A stretch of DNA of 44,853 bases from Flavobacteriaceae bacterium (GTDB taxonomy: Bacteria > Bacteroidota > Bacteroidia > Flavobacteriales > Flavobacteriaceae). The stretch lies in contig JABDLA010000066.1 of assembly GCA_013001965.1 (NCBI GenBank), positions 1-44,853 of the forward strand. Reading direction: 5' to 3'. This document shows, piece by piece, positions 17,602-26,067 of the stretch. The notes under the pieces were generated by a model that was not told where the DNA came from, ran no database searches, and saw only the letters and a list, made by a program, of their open reading frames with translations. Numbering within the stretch: the first letter of the stretch is position 1; each line of letters begins with the position of its first letter. Made by a program: the position numbers and the translations under genes.

Positions 17602-17648
17602 TTTTATTGATTTTATTACAATATCGCAAATATTCGTATTTTTAAAAA

Positions 17649-17984
17649 ATGAATGACATGATTAGTTTTGAAGATTTTTCTAAAATCGATCTTCGCATAG
17701 GGACCATCACTGAGGTCCAAGATTTTCCAAAAGCCAGACAACCAGCCTATCAGCTTACCATCGATTTTGGGGATTTGGGTGTAAAAAGATCATCAGCTCA
17801 AATCACTACCCTTTACACAAAAGAGGAGTTATTAAACAGACAGATCGTTGCTGTGGTGAACTTTCCAAAAAAACAAATTGCAAATTTTATGAGCGAATGC
17901 CTTGTTCTTGGAGCTGTTTTCGAGAACGATGTGATACTATTGAATCCTGAGCAAACTGTGAAAAACGGTACTGCAGTTTCGTGA
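17649..17984 (+). CDS. csaA: CsaA-type tRNA-binding domain protein
   Basis: This 111-residue stand-alone OB-fold protein belongs to the EMAPII/tRNA-binding family. DLRIGTITEVQDFPKARQPAYQLTIDFG opens the fold, and the C-terminal half contains VNFPKKQIANFMSECLVLGAV, the CsaA signature. CsaA is described as an export chaperone in Bacillus and binds tRNA in other systems; the true cellular role is unclear. The length is typical (about 110). ATG 17649 and ATG 17658 are both possible. Its stop overlaps a GTG of the next gene (GTGA), suggesting translational coupling to the transporter. Confidence 0.88.
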   Translation: MNDMISFEDFSKIDLRIGTITEVQDFPKARQPAYQLTIDFGDLGVKRSSAQITTLYTKEELLNRQIVAVVNFPKKQIANFMSECLVLGAVFENDVILLNPEQTVKNGTAVS

Positions 17985-17986
17985 TT

Positions 17987-18889
17987 ATGCAAGAACTTGA
18001 CAATGTTCAAATTAATTTTGATACACAGGGCCTATGGATTCTCAATATTGCATTAGCCCTGGTAATGTTTGGCGTTGCCTTAGGCATTACATTAAGCGAT
18101 TTCAAGAATTTGATTAAAGAGCCTAAACTGGTCATATTGGGGGTATTGTCCCAATTCATAGTATTACCGTTAATTACCTTTTTATTCATCATATCTATAA
18201 AACCTCAACCCAGCATAGCATTGGGAATGATGATGGTTGCCGCTTGTCCGGGAGGAAATATTTCAAACTTCATGACTCATCTTGCAAGAGGAAATACTGC
18301 GCTCTCTGTTAGTTTAACGGCCTTCGCCACATTTTTGGCCATGATAATGACCCCCTTTAATTTTCAGTTTTACGGGAATTTATATGAGCCAACCGCAACA
18401 CTTTTGAATACTATAGCTTTAGATCCTATGGAATTGGTCAAACTTGTTGTTATGATTCTAGGCGTCCCTCTCTTTTTTGGCATGCTGATGCGACGCAAAT
18501 ACCAACAATTTGCGATCAAGCTGTCAAATATGCTGAAACCCATTTCAATCCTCATATTTATAGCTATTGTGGTCATTGCCTTTTGGAACAATATCGATAT
18601 TTTTAATCAATATGTGCACCATGTTCTTGCTATAGGAATTTCCCATAATTTACTAGCCATATTGACCGGATTAGGTATTGCAACTTTGTTTCGATTGTCA
18701 TTTAAGGATAGGAAAACACTGGCCATTGAAACCGGAATTCAGAACTCCGGATTAGGATTATTGCTCATTTTTACCTTTTTTAATGGTTTAGGAGGCATGG
18801 CGATAATTGCTGCATTCTGGGGAATCTGGCATATCATTTCTGGCTTGCTATTGGCTTCATTTTGGTCAAGGAAAGAAAAAAGAACATAA
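17987..18889 (+). CDS. Bile acid:sodium symporter-family (SBF/BASS) transporter
   Basis: This 300-residue inner-membrane protein has nine to ten hydrophobic segments. MMVAACPGGNISNFMTHLARGN and AIETGIQNSGLGLLLI are the two crossover motifs that form the sodium and substrate sites in the ASBT/SBF family (PF01758). Members move organic acids such as bile salts, pyruvate or pantoate with sodium; the substrate here is not known. ATG 17987 is chosen; a GTG at 17981 overlapping the csaA stop is an alternative. A PlsC-like gene follows after 6 bases, so csaA, this gene and the acyltransferase are likely one operon. Confidence 0.87.
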   Translation: MQELDNVQINFDTQGLWILNIALALVMFGVALGITLSDFKNLIKEPKLVILGVLSQFIVLPLITFLFIISIKPQPSIALGMMMVAACPGGNISNFMTHLARGNTALSVSLTAFATFLAMIMTPFNFQFYGNLYEPTATLLNTIALDPMELVKLVVMILGVPLFFGMLMRRKYQQFAIKLSNMLKPISILIFIAIVVIAFWNNIDIFNQYVHHVLAIGISHNLLAILTGLGIATLFRLSFKDRKTLAIETGIQNSGLGLLLIFTFFNGLGGMAIIAAFWGIWHIISGLLLASFWSRKEKRT

Positions 18890-18895
18890 ATTATT

Positions 18896-19927
18896 TTGAA
18901 AACCCTTTGGTTATATTGTGTTAAGGTTTACTTGCAGATAGGATTGTTTTTTTATTATAAAACCATCAATGTTTCAGGCATGGAGCATATACCTAAAAAT
19001 AAACCCACACTCATCATTTGCAATCACCAAAATGCCTTGATCGATGCGCTCATCATCGCAACACAAATACCTCATTATGCGCATTATTTAACACGAGCAG
19101 GTGTTTTTACCGGTACATTCATTAATAAATTTCTTAATAGCCTTAATATGCTGCCCGTTTACCGAATACGAGACGGATGGAGTAATTTGCCTAACAACAA
19201 TCCAATTTTTAAAAAGGTCACTAAACTCTTAATACATTCTCAAACGGTGGTAATATTTCCTGAAGGAAGCCATAATCTTGTAAGACGTGTAAGGCCGCTA
19301 AGCAAAGGATTTACCCGGATTATTTTCGATGCTTTGGAGGAGAAACCCAATTTGGACTTAAAACTAATACCTGTCGGACTTAATTTTATCAAAGCGGAAG
19401 CTTGTGTTGATGGAATCGCTATGAATGTTGGCCCTCCAATTCCAATAGACTCCTTTGAAAATAGAAAAAAAGGCGAAATTGTAGCTGAAATAAAGTCTAA
19501 GGCCCATAACGCACTATCGCAACTAACCACACACATTCCTGCTGATCGTTATGACGAAATTGTTGGTAAGATCGAGGCATTGAACCTGGACTATCTTGAT
19601 CCAAAGACTATAAATGCCTGTATAGCCACCGGATTTGAAAACTGTAAACCACGACCTCAATCAAAATTGAATTTTATTAAAAGAATATTAAAGTTTTTGC
19701 TGATACTAAACTTGTTGATTCCCTATTTATTATGGAAGTTTTGGGTTCAGCCGAAGATTGTAGAGATCGAATTCACCTCAACATTCCGATTCGGAATAGC
19801 CATAGTTATAGTTCCTATTTACCTGATAGCCATATTTTTCATTCTTTCCAATTGGATTGGAATGCAATGGGCCCTTTATTATATACTTTTTGTTCTTGCT
19901 TTAGACCTCCTAACCGTTAAATTATAA
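18896..19927 (+). CDS. PlsC-like lysophospholipid acyltransferase family protein
   Basis: This 343-residue membrane-associated acyltransferase resembles the 1-acyl-glycerol-3-phosphate acyltransferase superfamily. Motif I reads CNHQNALIDA (His44, Asp50), which is H-x5-D rather than the canonical H-x4-D. Motif II reads VVIFPEGSHN, with His where Arg is usual. Two or three C-terminal hydrophobic segments (about 258-340) distinguish it from plain PlsC. It probably acylates a lipid at the inner membrane; the acceptor is unknown. The start is a TTG at 18896, 6 bases after the transporter stop; the next in-frame ATG would cut off the N-terminal segment. Its end overlaps the convergent M14 peptidase by 6 bases. 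Confidence 0.78.
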   Translation: MKTLWLYCVKVYLQIGLFFYYKTINVSGMEHIPKNKPTLIICNHQNALIDALIIATQIPHYAHYLTRAGVFTGTFINKFLNSLNMLPVYRIRDGWSNLPNNNPIFKKVTKLLIHSQTVVIFPEGSHNLVRRVRPLSKGFTRIIFDALEEKPNLDLKLIPVGLNFIKAEACVDGIAMNVGPPIPIDSFENRKKGEIVAEIKSKAHNALSQLTTHIPADRYDEIVGKIEALNLDYLDPKTINACIATGFENCKPRPQSKLNFIKRILKFLLILNLLIPYLLWKFWVQPKIVEIEFTSTFRFGIAIVIVPIYLIAIFFILSNWIGMQWALYYILFVLALDLLTVKL

Positions 19928-22429
19928 TTCTTCTCTAAAGAATATGGCATTCATTAATAGCTTGTTTGTGCCATACCAAAACGCTCTGAAATTTGTGTTA
20001 TCGGTAAAGGCAACAATCGATCCACGGCCCAGGCCTTTGATTTGAAGTGGTACCGTCAAGCTTAAACTATCTAAGTTTGGTTTAGAAATATAACCACTTA
20101 ATATTGGGTCTTTGGTGTACTTGATCGGATTGTTATAACTGTTTTTATCCGGTTTCATGAATAAGGTTGTATTACGGAATAAAGAGATCTTATCATTTTT
20201 ATAACCAAAATTAATAGGATGTGATCGGTCCTGATCTGCGCCAAAAATAGCACCACCAATAAATTGAGCACCTCTAAAATCACCACGCTCCTCAAAAGAG
20301 ATATTCTTAGCGGTCAGATCATTCTTTTTAAAATCGATCTTTGCCAGTTCACTTTTTTTCAGCCAATTTAACGTACTGCGATAGGCAATTAAGGTCCCGC
20401 CCTCCTGGATCCAGCTTTTGATCTTTTTGGTCTGGTTTTCATCAAGGCCTGATGAACTTGGAATAATGATCGTGTTGTAGCGGTCAAGATCGGTTCTACT
20501 GAAAGACCGTGTGTCTAATTTTGTCACCTTAATATTATAGCGTGTATCAAATAAATGCCAGATTTCACCGGCATCGTAAGATCGGACGCCATCACCAACC
20601 AGAAGCGCGATCTTTGGTTTTTCAAGGGCCCTGAAATTGCTGCTTCCCAGATCAATACCTAAAGTAAGTCCGGTGGAAACCGCATCTATTTGAACATGAC
20701 TTTCCTTGGCATGCTTTAACAGGAAATCGTAAAGTTCCTGAGCATCGAGTTTTTGATTTTGAACAGGAACCATAATAGTGCCATAATCATACTGTTTCCC
20801 ATTCATGCTAAAACGTTTCATAGCCACTTTAGCCTTTAATTTTTTGGACAGAATCTTGTTCAAAATTTTTGGCGTATAGTATTCATGCCATTCCATGAGG
20901 TAGGCGTAATTACTTTTTGATGACACCGACCCCTCTTTTAGCTTAAGATCAGAAACCTCGGCTCCGGCATTTGCAGTTGTTACACCATCGGCATAATCTA
21001 AATTGAAAGCCAGCGGTAAGGTCCATGCCGACACATCATAAAAAAGGCTGTCCAGGAATTTGGTTCTTTTTTCGAACATGGCATTGATAAGACGCGTGTT
21101 TTTTTGATTCTTCGGAACGATATAACTATACCCTTTTTTAAAGCGCTTTCCATTGGCTGTGAAATCTTGACTCACGTCATGAAATTTGATCTGATGCCGC
21201 TTTAAAATTTCGGCCAAATGATAGGTTCTGGCAGCATCTTTCTCATCACCAAATACAATGGCTTTATTGCCTTCTCGAGCCGCTTCATTACGAGCATTTT
21301 TAAAAAAATTATGCTGATAGGTCAATAGGTCCTGTCGCATATTCTTTGCAGCTTCTAAGGTCGACAATGCAGCCGTAAGCTGATTTCTTATGGCAAATGG
21401 AAAAGTAAGAATACCGTTGTCGCTTTCCTGGATATGGCCTCGGGCGCTGGCTTGCTCAAATAAGATTCCAATACTACCATTGATATCGGGGAAAGTTGAT
21501 CCTTTTCCATAATAAAAGTCGTCAAAGCTCTCTTCGCTGTAATAGAGCGAACCTATTTTATCCAAAGCTTTGGCATGATATTGTGCAATGCCTTTGGTGA
21601 GTTCCTGATTGAGTTTCGGTGTTAACGGATGCGTTCGCGATGGAATACCCGGCTGAAAGAAAAAGGTAGCGTTCGTTCCCATTTCATGATGATCGGTTAA
21701 AATATTTGGTAACCATTTATGAAAAGATGCGATACGAACACGAGATTCCGGTAGTTGCACAGGAAGCCAGTCACGATTCATATCGAACCAATAATGGTTT
21801 GTTCTCCCTCCAGGCCATACTTCTCTATATTCTCTGTCATTTGGATCGGCATTGAGATTGATGCTTTTGTTGGTATTTGCCCAATAAGCGAAACGTTGTA
21901 ATCCATCTGGATTAAATGAAGGGTCAAACAATATGACAGCATTGTCCAATAGTTCCTTAACATCATTACTTTCTGAAGCAACCAAATGATAGGCAGCTAA
22001 CATTGCGGCATTAGATCCACTCGCTTCGTTCCCATGAATTGAAAACCCCTGGTAAACAACAATTGGCCGGTTAGTTGTCGTCGTTGAATTACTTTCGGTA
22101 GCAGCAATATGCGCTGTTCTAATGGCATCAATTTGTTGATGATTAGCCGGAGAGGTGATGGTTAGCAACAGCAGTGGCCGCCCCTCGAAGGTTGACCCCC
22201 GGTTTTCTATGGTAACGCGATCAGAGGACTCTGCAAGCGCATACATATATTGTGCAAGCTTATCATGAGTAATGTGCCATTCACCTACCTGGTGTCCCAC
22301 AATACTTTCGGGAGTTGGTATGGATTGATTATACGATGAACTTTGAGGGAGGTAATACGAAAGATCTACTTTGCTTTGTGAATGCACTAACATTGAAAGC
22401 AAAAAGAAACAAAATATGAGTTTTTTCAT
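19922..22429 (-). CDS. Secreted M14-family zinc carboxypeptidase with C-terminal amidotransferase-like domain
   Basis: This 835-residue protein has a signal peptide (MKKLIFCFFLLSMLVHSQ). The metallopeptidase domain (about 40-370) shows the M14 zinc ligands His132 and Glu135 in SIHGNEASG and a third His in LTDHHEMGTN (247/248), the substrate-binding region FNPDG and MNRDW, and the catalytic Glu325 in GILFEQASARG. The later part (about 600-700) resembles a class I glutamine amidotransferase-like fold (KIALLVGDG, NTIIIPSS, SWIQEGGTLIAY). This domain order is common in Bacteroidota exported peptidases. No T9SS sorting domain is seen, so periplasmic or outer-membrane location by another route is likely. 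The specific peptide substrate is unknown. Confidence 0.88.
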   Translation of the reverse strand: MKKLIFCFFLLSMLVHSQSKVDLSYYLPQSSSYNQSIPTPESIVGHQVGEWHITHDKLAQYMYALAESSDRVTIENRGSTFEGRPLLLLTITSPANHQQIDAIRTAHIAATESNSTTTTNRPIVVYQGFSIHGNEASGSNAAMLAAYHLVASESNDVKELLDNAVILFDPSFNPDGLQRFAYWANTNKSINLNADPNDREYREVWPGGRTNHYWFDMNRDWLPVQLPESRVRIASFHKWLPNILTDHHEMGTNATFFFQPGIPSRTHPLTPKLNQELTKGIAQYHAKALDKIGSLYYSEESFDDFYYGKGSTFPDINGSIGILFEQASARGHIQESDNGILTFPFAIRNQLTAALSTLEAAKNMRQDLLTYQHNFFKNARNEAAREGNKAIVFGDEKDAARTYHLAEILKRHQIKFHDVSQDFTANGKRFKKGYSYIVPKNQKNTRLINAMFEKRTKFLDSLFYDVSAWTLPLAFNLDYADGVTTANAGAEVSDLKLKEGSVSSKSNYAYLMEWHEYYTPKILNKILSKKLKAKVAMKRFSMNGKQYDYGTIMVPVQNQKLDAQELYDFLLKHAKESHVQIDAVSTGLTLGIDLGSSNFRALEKPKIALLVGDGVRSYDAGEIWHLFDTRYNIKVTKLDTRSFSRTDLDRYNTIIIPSSSGLDENQTKKIKSWIQEGGTLIAYRSTLNWLKKSELAKIDFKKNDLTAKNISFEERGDFRGAQFIGGAIFGADQDRSHPINFGYKNDKISLFRNTTLFMKPDKNSYNNPIKYTKDPILSGYISKPNLDSLSLTVPLQIKGLGRGSIVAFTDNTNFRAFWYGTNKLLMNAIFFREEL

Positions 22430-22458
22430 GTGAAGTGTTAGTTAAGGTATAAATATAA

Positions 22459-22488
22459 AAAAACCGTTACTAAAAAGTAACGGTTTTT
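22459..22488 (-). terminator. Terminator of the DUF3276 gene (bidirectional form)
   Basis: A perfect stem of 13 pairs, with core ACCGTTACT (22463-22471) and AGTAACGGT (22476-22484), closes a 4-base loop. It is flanked by A runs on the left and T runs on the right, so it can end transcription in either direction. It lies 24 bases past the stop of the DUF3276 gene on the minus strand and 30 bases before the M14 peptidase start. Confidence 0.88.
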
Positions 22489-22511
22489 CATCTTTTAAGA
22501 TTTATAAGGTT

Positions 22512-22895
22512 TTAAATATCTTCAAAATTCACATCAGTAAAATTTTCAGGAGAGGCCGAATCATTTTCTTGGGTTACTTCTGTTGTATTTTCTTCCTTTT
22601 TAAAGTCCTTTTGATGACGTTCGCTTATGACCTCTGTACCTTTTTCATCGATAATGTAATCGGTCATTTCGCCTAATATTTCCTTAAATTCAGTAAAATC
22701 TTCTTTATACAGATAGATCTTATGTTTTTTGTAATAGAAGGAACCATCCTCATTTGTAAATTTCTTGCTTTCGGTAATAGTTAAGTAATAATCTCCGGCT
22801 TTGGTTGCTCTAACGTCAAAAAAATATGTGCGTCTTCCAGCTCTTAAAACTTTCGAGAATATTTCCTCTTTCTCCATCATTTCATTATTGCTCAT
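22512..22895 (-). CDS. DUF3276 (PUR-alpha-like) nucleic-acid-binding protein
   Basis: This 127-residue cytoplasmic protein has a core (about residues 8-85) that matches DUF3276 (PF11680), whose members adopt the PUR fold related to eukaryotic Pur-alpha and Borrelia BpuR and bind single-stranded DNA or RNA. The pattern is IFSKVLRAGRRTYFFDVRATK, YYLTITESKK and HKIYLYKEDF. The tail is acidic and low in complexity (Glu, Asn, Thr, Ser). ATG 22895 is followed by two more in-frame Met (residues 6 and 7), so the true start may be slightly downstream. It is a single gene bounded by a strong terminator. The biological role in Bacteroidota is not established. Confidence 0.85.
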   Translation of the reverse strand: MSNNEMMEKEEIFSKVLRAGRRTYFFDVRATKAGDYYLTITESKKFTNEDGSFYYKKHKIYLYKEDFTEFKEILGEMTDYIIDEKGTEVISERHQKDFKKEENTTEVTQENDSASPENFTDVNFEDI

Positions 22896-22968
22896 AATTG
22901 TGTTGTTAAGATTGATTTTGGTTTATGATGACTCAAAAATCTAAAAAAAAAGTATAGCAACCAACAAA

Positions 22969-24726
22969 TTATGATATTTCTTTTTCGGAGAGTTGTTTAA
23001 GGTAGAGGTCTTTATAATAGCCATCTTTGTTTATAAGGGTTTGATGCTTTCCTTTTTGAATGACCTTCCCTTCGTCCATGACGATGATCTGATCGGCATT
23101 TTTAGCCGACGATATTCGATGACTAACGATGATAGTCGTCTTGCCTCTTGTAACGGCCTCCAGGTTGTTCAAAATACGTTCTTCGGTCTCAGTATCAACC
23201 GCCGATAAGCAATCATCCAAAAGTAAAATATCAGGATCTTTTATGATCGCTCTCGCTATGGACACCCGTTGTTTTTGTCCGCCGGACAGGGTAATACCTC
23301 TTTCACCTAAAACGGTATCATAATCATTGACAAAACCTTTGATGTTATCATGTACTTCGGCATTTTTTGCTGCCTTGATCACATCGATATCGGAAGCCTG
23401 GATCGAACCGAATTTAATATTGTTTTTGATCGAATCGGAGAACAAAAAAGCATCCTGGGGAACATACCCAATACTAGATCTCAAACTTTTAAGATTTAGC
23501 TGTTTTATTGGCCTGCCGTCAATTTTGATCTCGCCTTCATCAATATCATAAAGTCTGCCAATAAGTTCGAGTACGGTTGATTTCCCTGAACCTGTTTTCC
23601 CTATAATGGCCAGCGTATGCCCTTTTTTCAAATTAAAACTCAATTGATCGATGGCCTTAATGTTAGTATCGGGATAGGTATAAGAAACATTGACGAATTC
23701 AATATCCCCTTTAATTGGGGTTTCTTCTTCGATCAGATTTTTGATCTCAGGCTCTTCCTTTAAAAATTCATTGATACGCTTTTGAGAGGCTTCGGCCTCC
23801 TGAACAAGGGAAGTGACCCACCCTATGGCCGCAACAGGCCATGTTAGCATATTGACATATATAATAAATTCAGCGATTGTTCCTATACTTTTAATTTCAC
23901 CATTGATATATTGCATTCCACCAACATAGATGACCAGTAAATTACTTGTTCCAATAAGAAGTATCATTAAGGGAAAGAAGAACGCCCTGATCTTTGCAAG
24001 ATCGATTTGTTTTTGGCGCTGTTCAGTCGATAAAACTTCAAAAGAGGAGCTCGTTTGTGGTTCAATGCCATAGGCTTTTATAATGGAAATTCCACTGAAA
24101 GATTCCTGTGAAAATGTAGATAATTTCGCCAAATATTCCTGAACGATTGTACTTCGTTTATGTATGGCCTTACTCAAGAAATAAATTGCAAATGAGAGAA
24201 CAGGCAAGGGGATAATCGTATATAAGGTAAGCTTGGGTGCCTGATTGAGCATATAAATTAATGCCACAACAAAAAGCGTGATCATATTAAGTGAATACAT
24301 AATAGCAGGTCCGAAGTACATACGCACTTTTCCAACATCTTCACTTATTCTGCTCATGAGATCCCCGGTGCGATTACTCTTGTAAAAGCTCAATGATAAT
24401 CTTTGATATTGCTGATAGATCTCGTTTTTCAGGTCAAATTCAACATAACGAGAAACATTAATTATGGTTTGCCGCATTAAAAAAGTGAACATTCCTGCTA
24501 TTAAGGCGGCAATGAGCAGGTAAAGTATATTCATTGCCAATTCTGACCTGAAGGCTTCGAGTGTAATTTCCCCATTCATTCGTTTTGAAATAACATCAAC
24601 CGACTGCCCAATTAAGCGAGGGGTGAATAAAGCAAATATCTTGGCAGCAATGGTGATGGCTACACCAATGAGAAGCCTTGTTTTATACTTTTGAAAATAT
24701 TTATTGAGGTATCTGAGTTCTTTCAA
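22969..24726 (-). CDS. ABC exporter (fused permease-ATPase) with Asp at the catalytic Glu position
   Basis: This 585-residue half-transporter has an N-terminal exporter membrane domain with six helices (about 15-310) and a C-terminal ATPase. Motifs are Walker A GKTGSGKST (376-384), Q-loop YVPQDAFLF, signature LSGGQ (480-484), Walker B ILLLDD (500-505) and the His-switch SHRIS. The residue after Walker B is Asp505, not the catalytic Glu, as in the degenerate-site subunit of heterodimeric exporters such as MdlA or TM287. No second half is adjacent. The start is TTG 24726, giving MKELRYLNKYFQKYK, the usual N-terminus of flavobacterial relatives. Substrate is unknown; lipids or drugs are typical. 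Confidence 0.88.
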   Translation of the reverse strand: MKELRYLNKYFQKYKTRLLIGVAITIAAKIFALFTPRLIGQSVDVISKRMNGEITLEAFRSELAMNILYLLIAALIAGMFTFLMRQTIINVSRYVEFDLKNEIYQQYQRLSLSFYKSNRTGDLMSRISEDVGKVRMYFGPAIMYSLNMITLFVVALIYMLNQAPKLTLYTIIPLPVLSFAIYFLSKAIHKRSTIVQEYLAKLSTFSQESFSGISIIKAYGIEPQTSSSFEVLSTEQRQKQIDLAKIRAFFFPLMILLIGTSNLLVIYVGGMQYINGEIKSIGTIAEFIIYVNMLTWPVAAIGWVTSLVQEAEASQKRINEFLKEEPEIKNLIEEETPIKGDIEFVNVSYTYPDTNIKAIDQLSFNLKKGHTLAIIGKTGSGKSTVLELIGRLYDIDEGEIKIDGRPIKQLNLKSLRSSIGYVPQDAFLFSDSIKNNIKFGSIQASDIDVIKAAKNAEVHDNIKGFVNDYDTVLGERGITLSGGQKQRVSIARAIIKDPDILLLDDCLSAVDTETEERILNNLEAVTRGKTTIIVSHRISSAKNADQIIVMDEGKVIQKGKHQTLINKDGYYKDLYLKQLSEKEIS

Positions 24727-24786
24727 AGGACGATTTTTTGATCATGCACAAACTGTTAACAATTTCGTAATTTAACACTACTTTTG

Positions 24787-24817
24787 TTGCGCATTTTTCA
24801 ATTATGGGTTATTTTTG
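24787..24817 (+). promoter_or_regulatory. Promoter of the leucine dehydrogenase gene
   Basis: TTG (24787-24789), 20 bases, then TATTTTTG (24810-24817) match the Bacteroidota promoter pattern, leaving a leader of roughly 50 bases before the ATG. A second -7-like box, TACTTTTG, lies at 24779-24786 and overlaps the -33 region, but it has no good upstream element. Confidence 0.65.
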
Positions 24818-24871
24818 CATGCTCTTTTTGTTGATTATTTAATAACTAAATCTACTAAATAAAATCTTTTA

Positions 24872-25975
24872 ATGATCTCTAACGTCATAAATTCAAACGA
24901 TTTACAAAAGATTGACCCAGTTTTCGGACAACTTTCCTTTGATAATCATGAACAAGTCGTTTTTTGCAACGACAAAGATACAGGATTAAAAGCAATAATT
25001 GGAATTCATAATACAGTTATGGGACCGGCTTTAGGCGGTACCAGAATGTGGCAATATGAAAGTGAATGGGAGGCACTGAATGATGTGTTGCGCTTATCAA
25101 GAGGGATGACCTTTAAGGCGGCCATAACCGGACTTAACCTGGGTGGAGGAAAGGCTGTAATCATTGGTGATTCTAAAACTAAGAAAACACCCGAACTCAT
25201 GAAACGCTTCGGTGAGTTTGTACATTCATTGAGTGGTAAATATCTTACTGCTGAAGATGTTGGTATGGAAACCGCAGATATGGATCTCATTCGTGAGGTT
25301 ACACCTTATGTAACGGGGATATCTGAACATATTGGAGGGGCCGGAAATCCATCACCGGTTACGGCTTATGGTGTGTTTATGGGAATGAAGGCAGCGGCTA
25401 AATTCAAATTTGGTACAGATGTCCTTGAAAATAAGACGGTATTTGTGCAGGGAATAGGTCATGTAGGTGAGTCTCTAGTGGAGCATTTGGTAAATGAAGG
25501 CGCTCATGTGGTGATTACCGATATTAATGAAGACCGTTTGAATGCAGTGAGCCAGAAATATGGTGCTGTCATTTATAGAGGTGATACCATTTATGATGAA
25601 GACATGGACATTTATGCACCTTGCGCATTGGGCGCAACTGTAAATGATGATACGATCTATAAGTTAAAGGCTAAAGTAATTGCCGGAGCGGCTAATAATC
25701 AATTGGCTAATGAGAACAAACATGGAAAGCTATTAAAGGATAGAAATATTGTATATGCGCCTGATTTCCTAATAAATGCAGGTGGGATCATTAATGTATA
25801 TGCAGAACTCGAAAATTACGGAAAACAGGAAATCATGAGAAAAACTGAAAATATTTATAATACGACTTTAGAAATATTAGAAAGTGCTCATAATGCCAAT
25901 ATGACCAGTCATCAGGCAGCTTTTAAAATAGCACAGGATCGCATTGAAGCCAGAAAACTAGAAACTTCCAAATAA
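24872..25975 (+). CDS. Leucine dehydrogenase (Glu/Leu/Phe/Val dehydrogenase family)
   Basis: This NAD-dependent enzyme oxidatively deaminates branched-chain amino acids to 2-keto acids. The 367 residues match the leucine dehydrogenase length (about 364). Visible are ALGGTRMW, the substrate and catalytic lysines in MTFKAAITGLNLGGGKAVI, the conserved Asp in TAEDVGMETADM, SPVTAYGVF and the nucleotide-binding segment VFVQGIGHVGESL with Asp in VITDIN favouring NAD. It has its own promoter, divergent from the ABC exporter gene. With HMG-CoA lyase at 32586 it points to leucine catabolism. Preference for Leu over Val or Phe is family inference. Confidence 0.93.
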   Translation: MISNVINSNDLQKIDPVFGQLSFDNHEQVVFCNDKDTGLKAIIGIHNTVMGPALGGTRMWQYESEWEALNDVLRLSRGMTFKAAITGLNLGGGKAVIIGDSKTKKTPELMKRFGEFVHSLSGKYLTAEDVGMETADMDLIREVTPYVTGISEHIGGAGNPSPVTAYGVFMGMKAAAKFKFGTDVLENKTVFVQGIGHVGESLVEHLVNEGAHVVITDINEDRLNAVSQKYGAVIYRGDTIYDEDMDIYAPCALGATVNDDTIYKLKAKVIAGAANNQLANENKHGKLLKDRNIVYAPDFLINAGGIINVYAELENYGKQEIMRKTENIYNTTLEILESAHNANMTSHQAAFKIAQDRIEARKLETSK

Positions 25976-25994
25976 TCCATTTAAAAAATAAGTT

Positions 25995-26002
25995 TAATTT
26001 TG
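25995..26002 (+). promoter_or_regulatory. Possible -7 element for nusB
   Basis: TAATTTTG fits TAnnTTTG, but no TTG lies at the expected -33 distance. If used, transcription would start near 26008, inside the hairpin region that follows. Confidence 0.35.
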
Positions 26003-26005
26003 TGC

Positions 26006-26036
26006 GGTGAAATATAAAAGTTTCACCTTTATATTT
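26006..26036 (+). promoter_or_regulatory. Overlapping alternative hairpins upstream of nusB
   Basis: Stem A pairs GGTGAAA (26006-26012) with TTTCACC (26021-26027). Stem B pairs AAATATAAA (26010-26018) with TTTATATTT (26028-26036). They share bases 26010-26012 and the loop of one holds an arm of the other, so they are mutually exclusive. The pair lies 30 to 60 bases before the nusB ATG and just after the leucine dehydrogenase stop. It lacks a T-run of terminator type. Confidence 0.45.
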
Positions 26037-26067
26037 TATAACTTAATACCCTTAAAGTTCTTTATAA

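Noticed and set aside
22457-22489. The 13-bp hairpin as a regulatory operator of the M14 peptidase
   Set aside because: The perfect stem with flanking A and T runs just after the DUF3276 stop is explained by an ordinary terminator.
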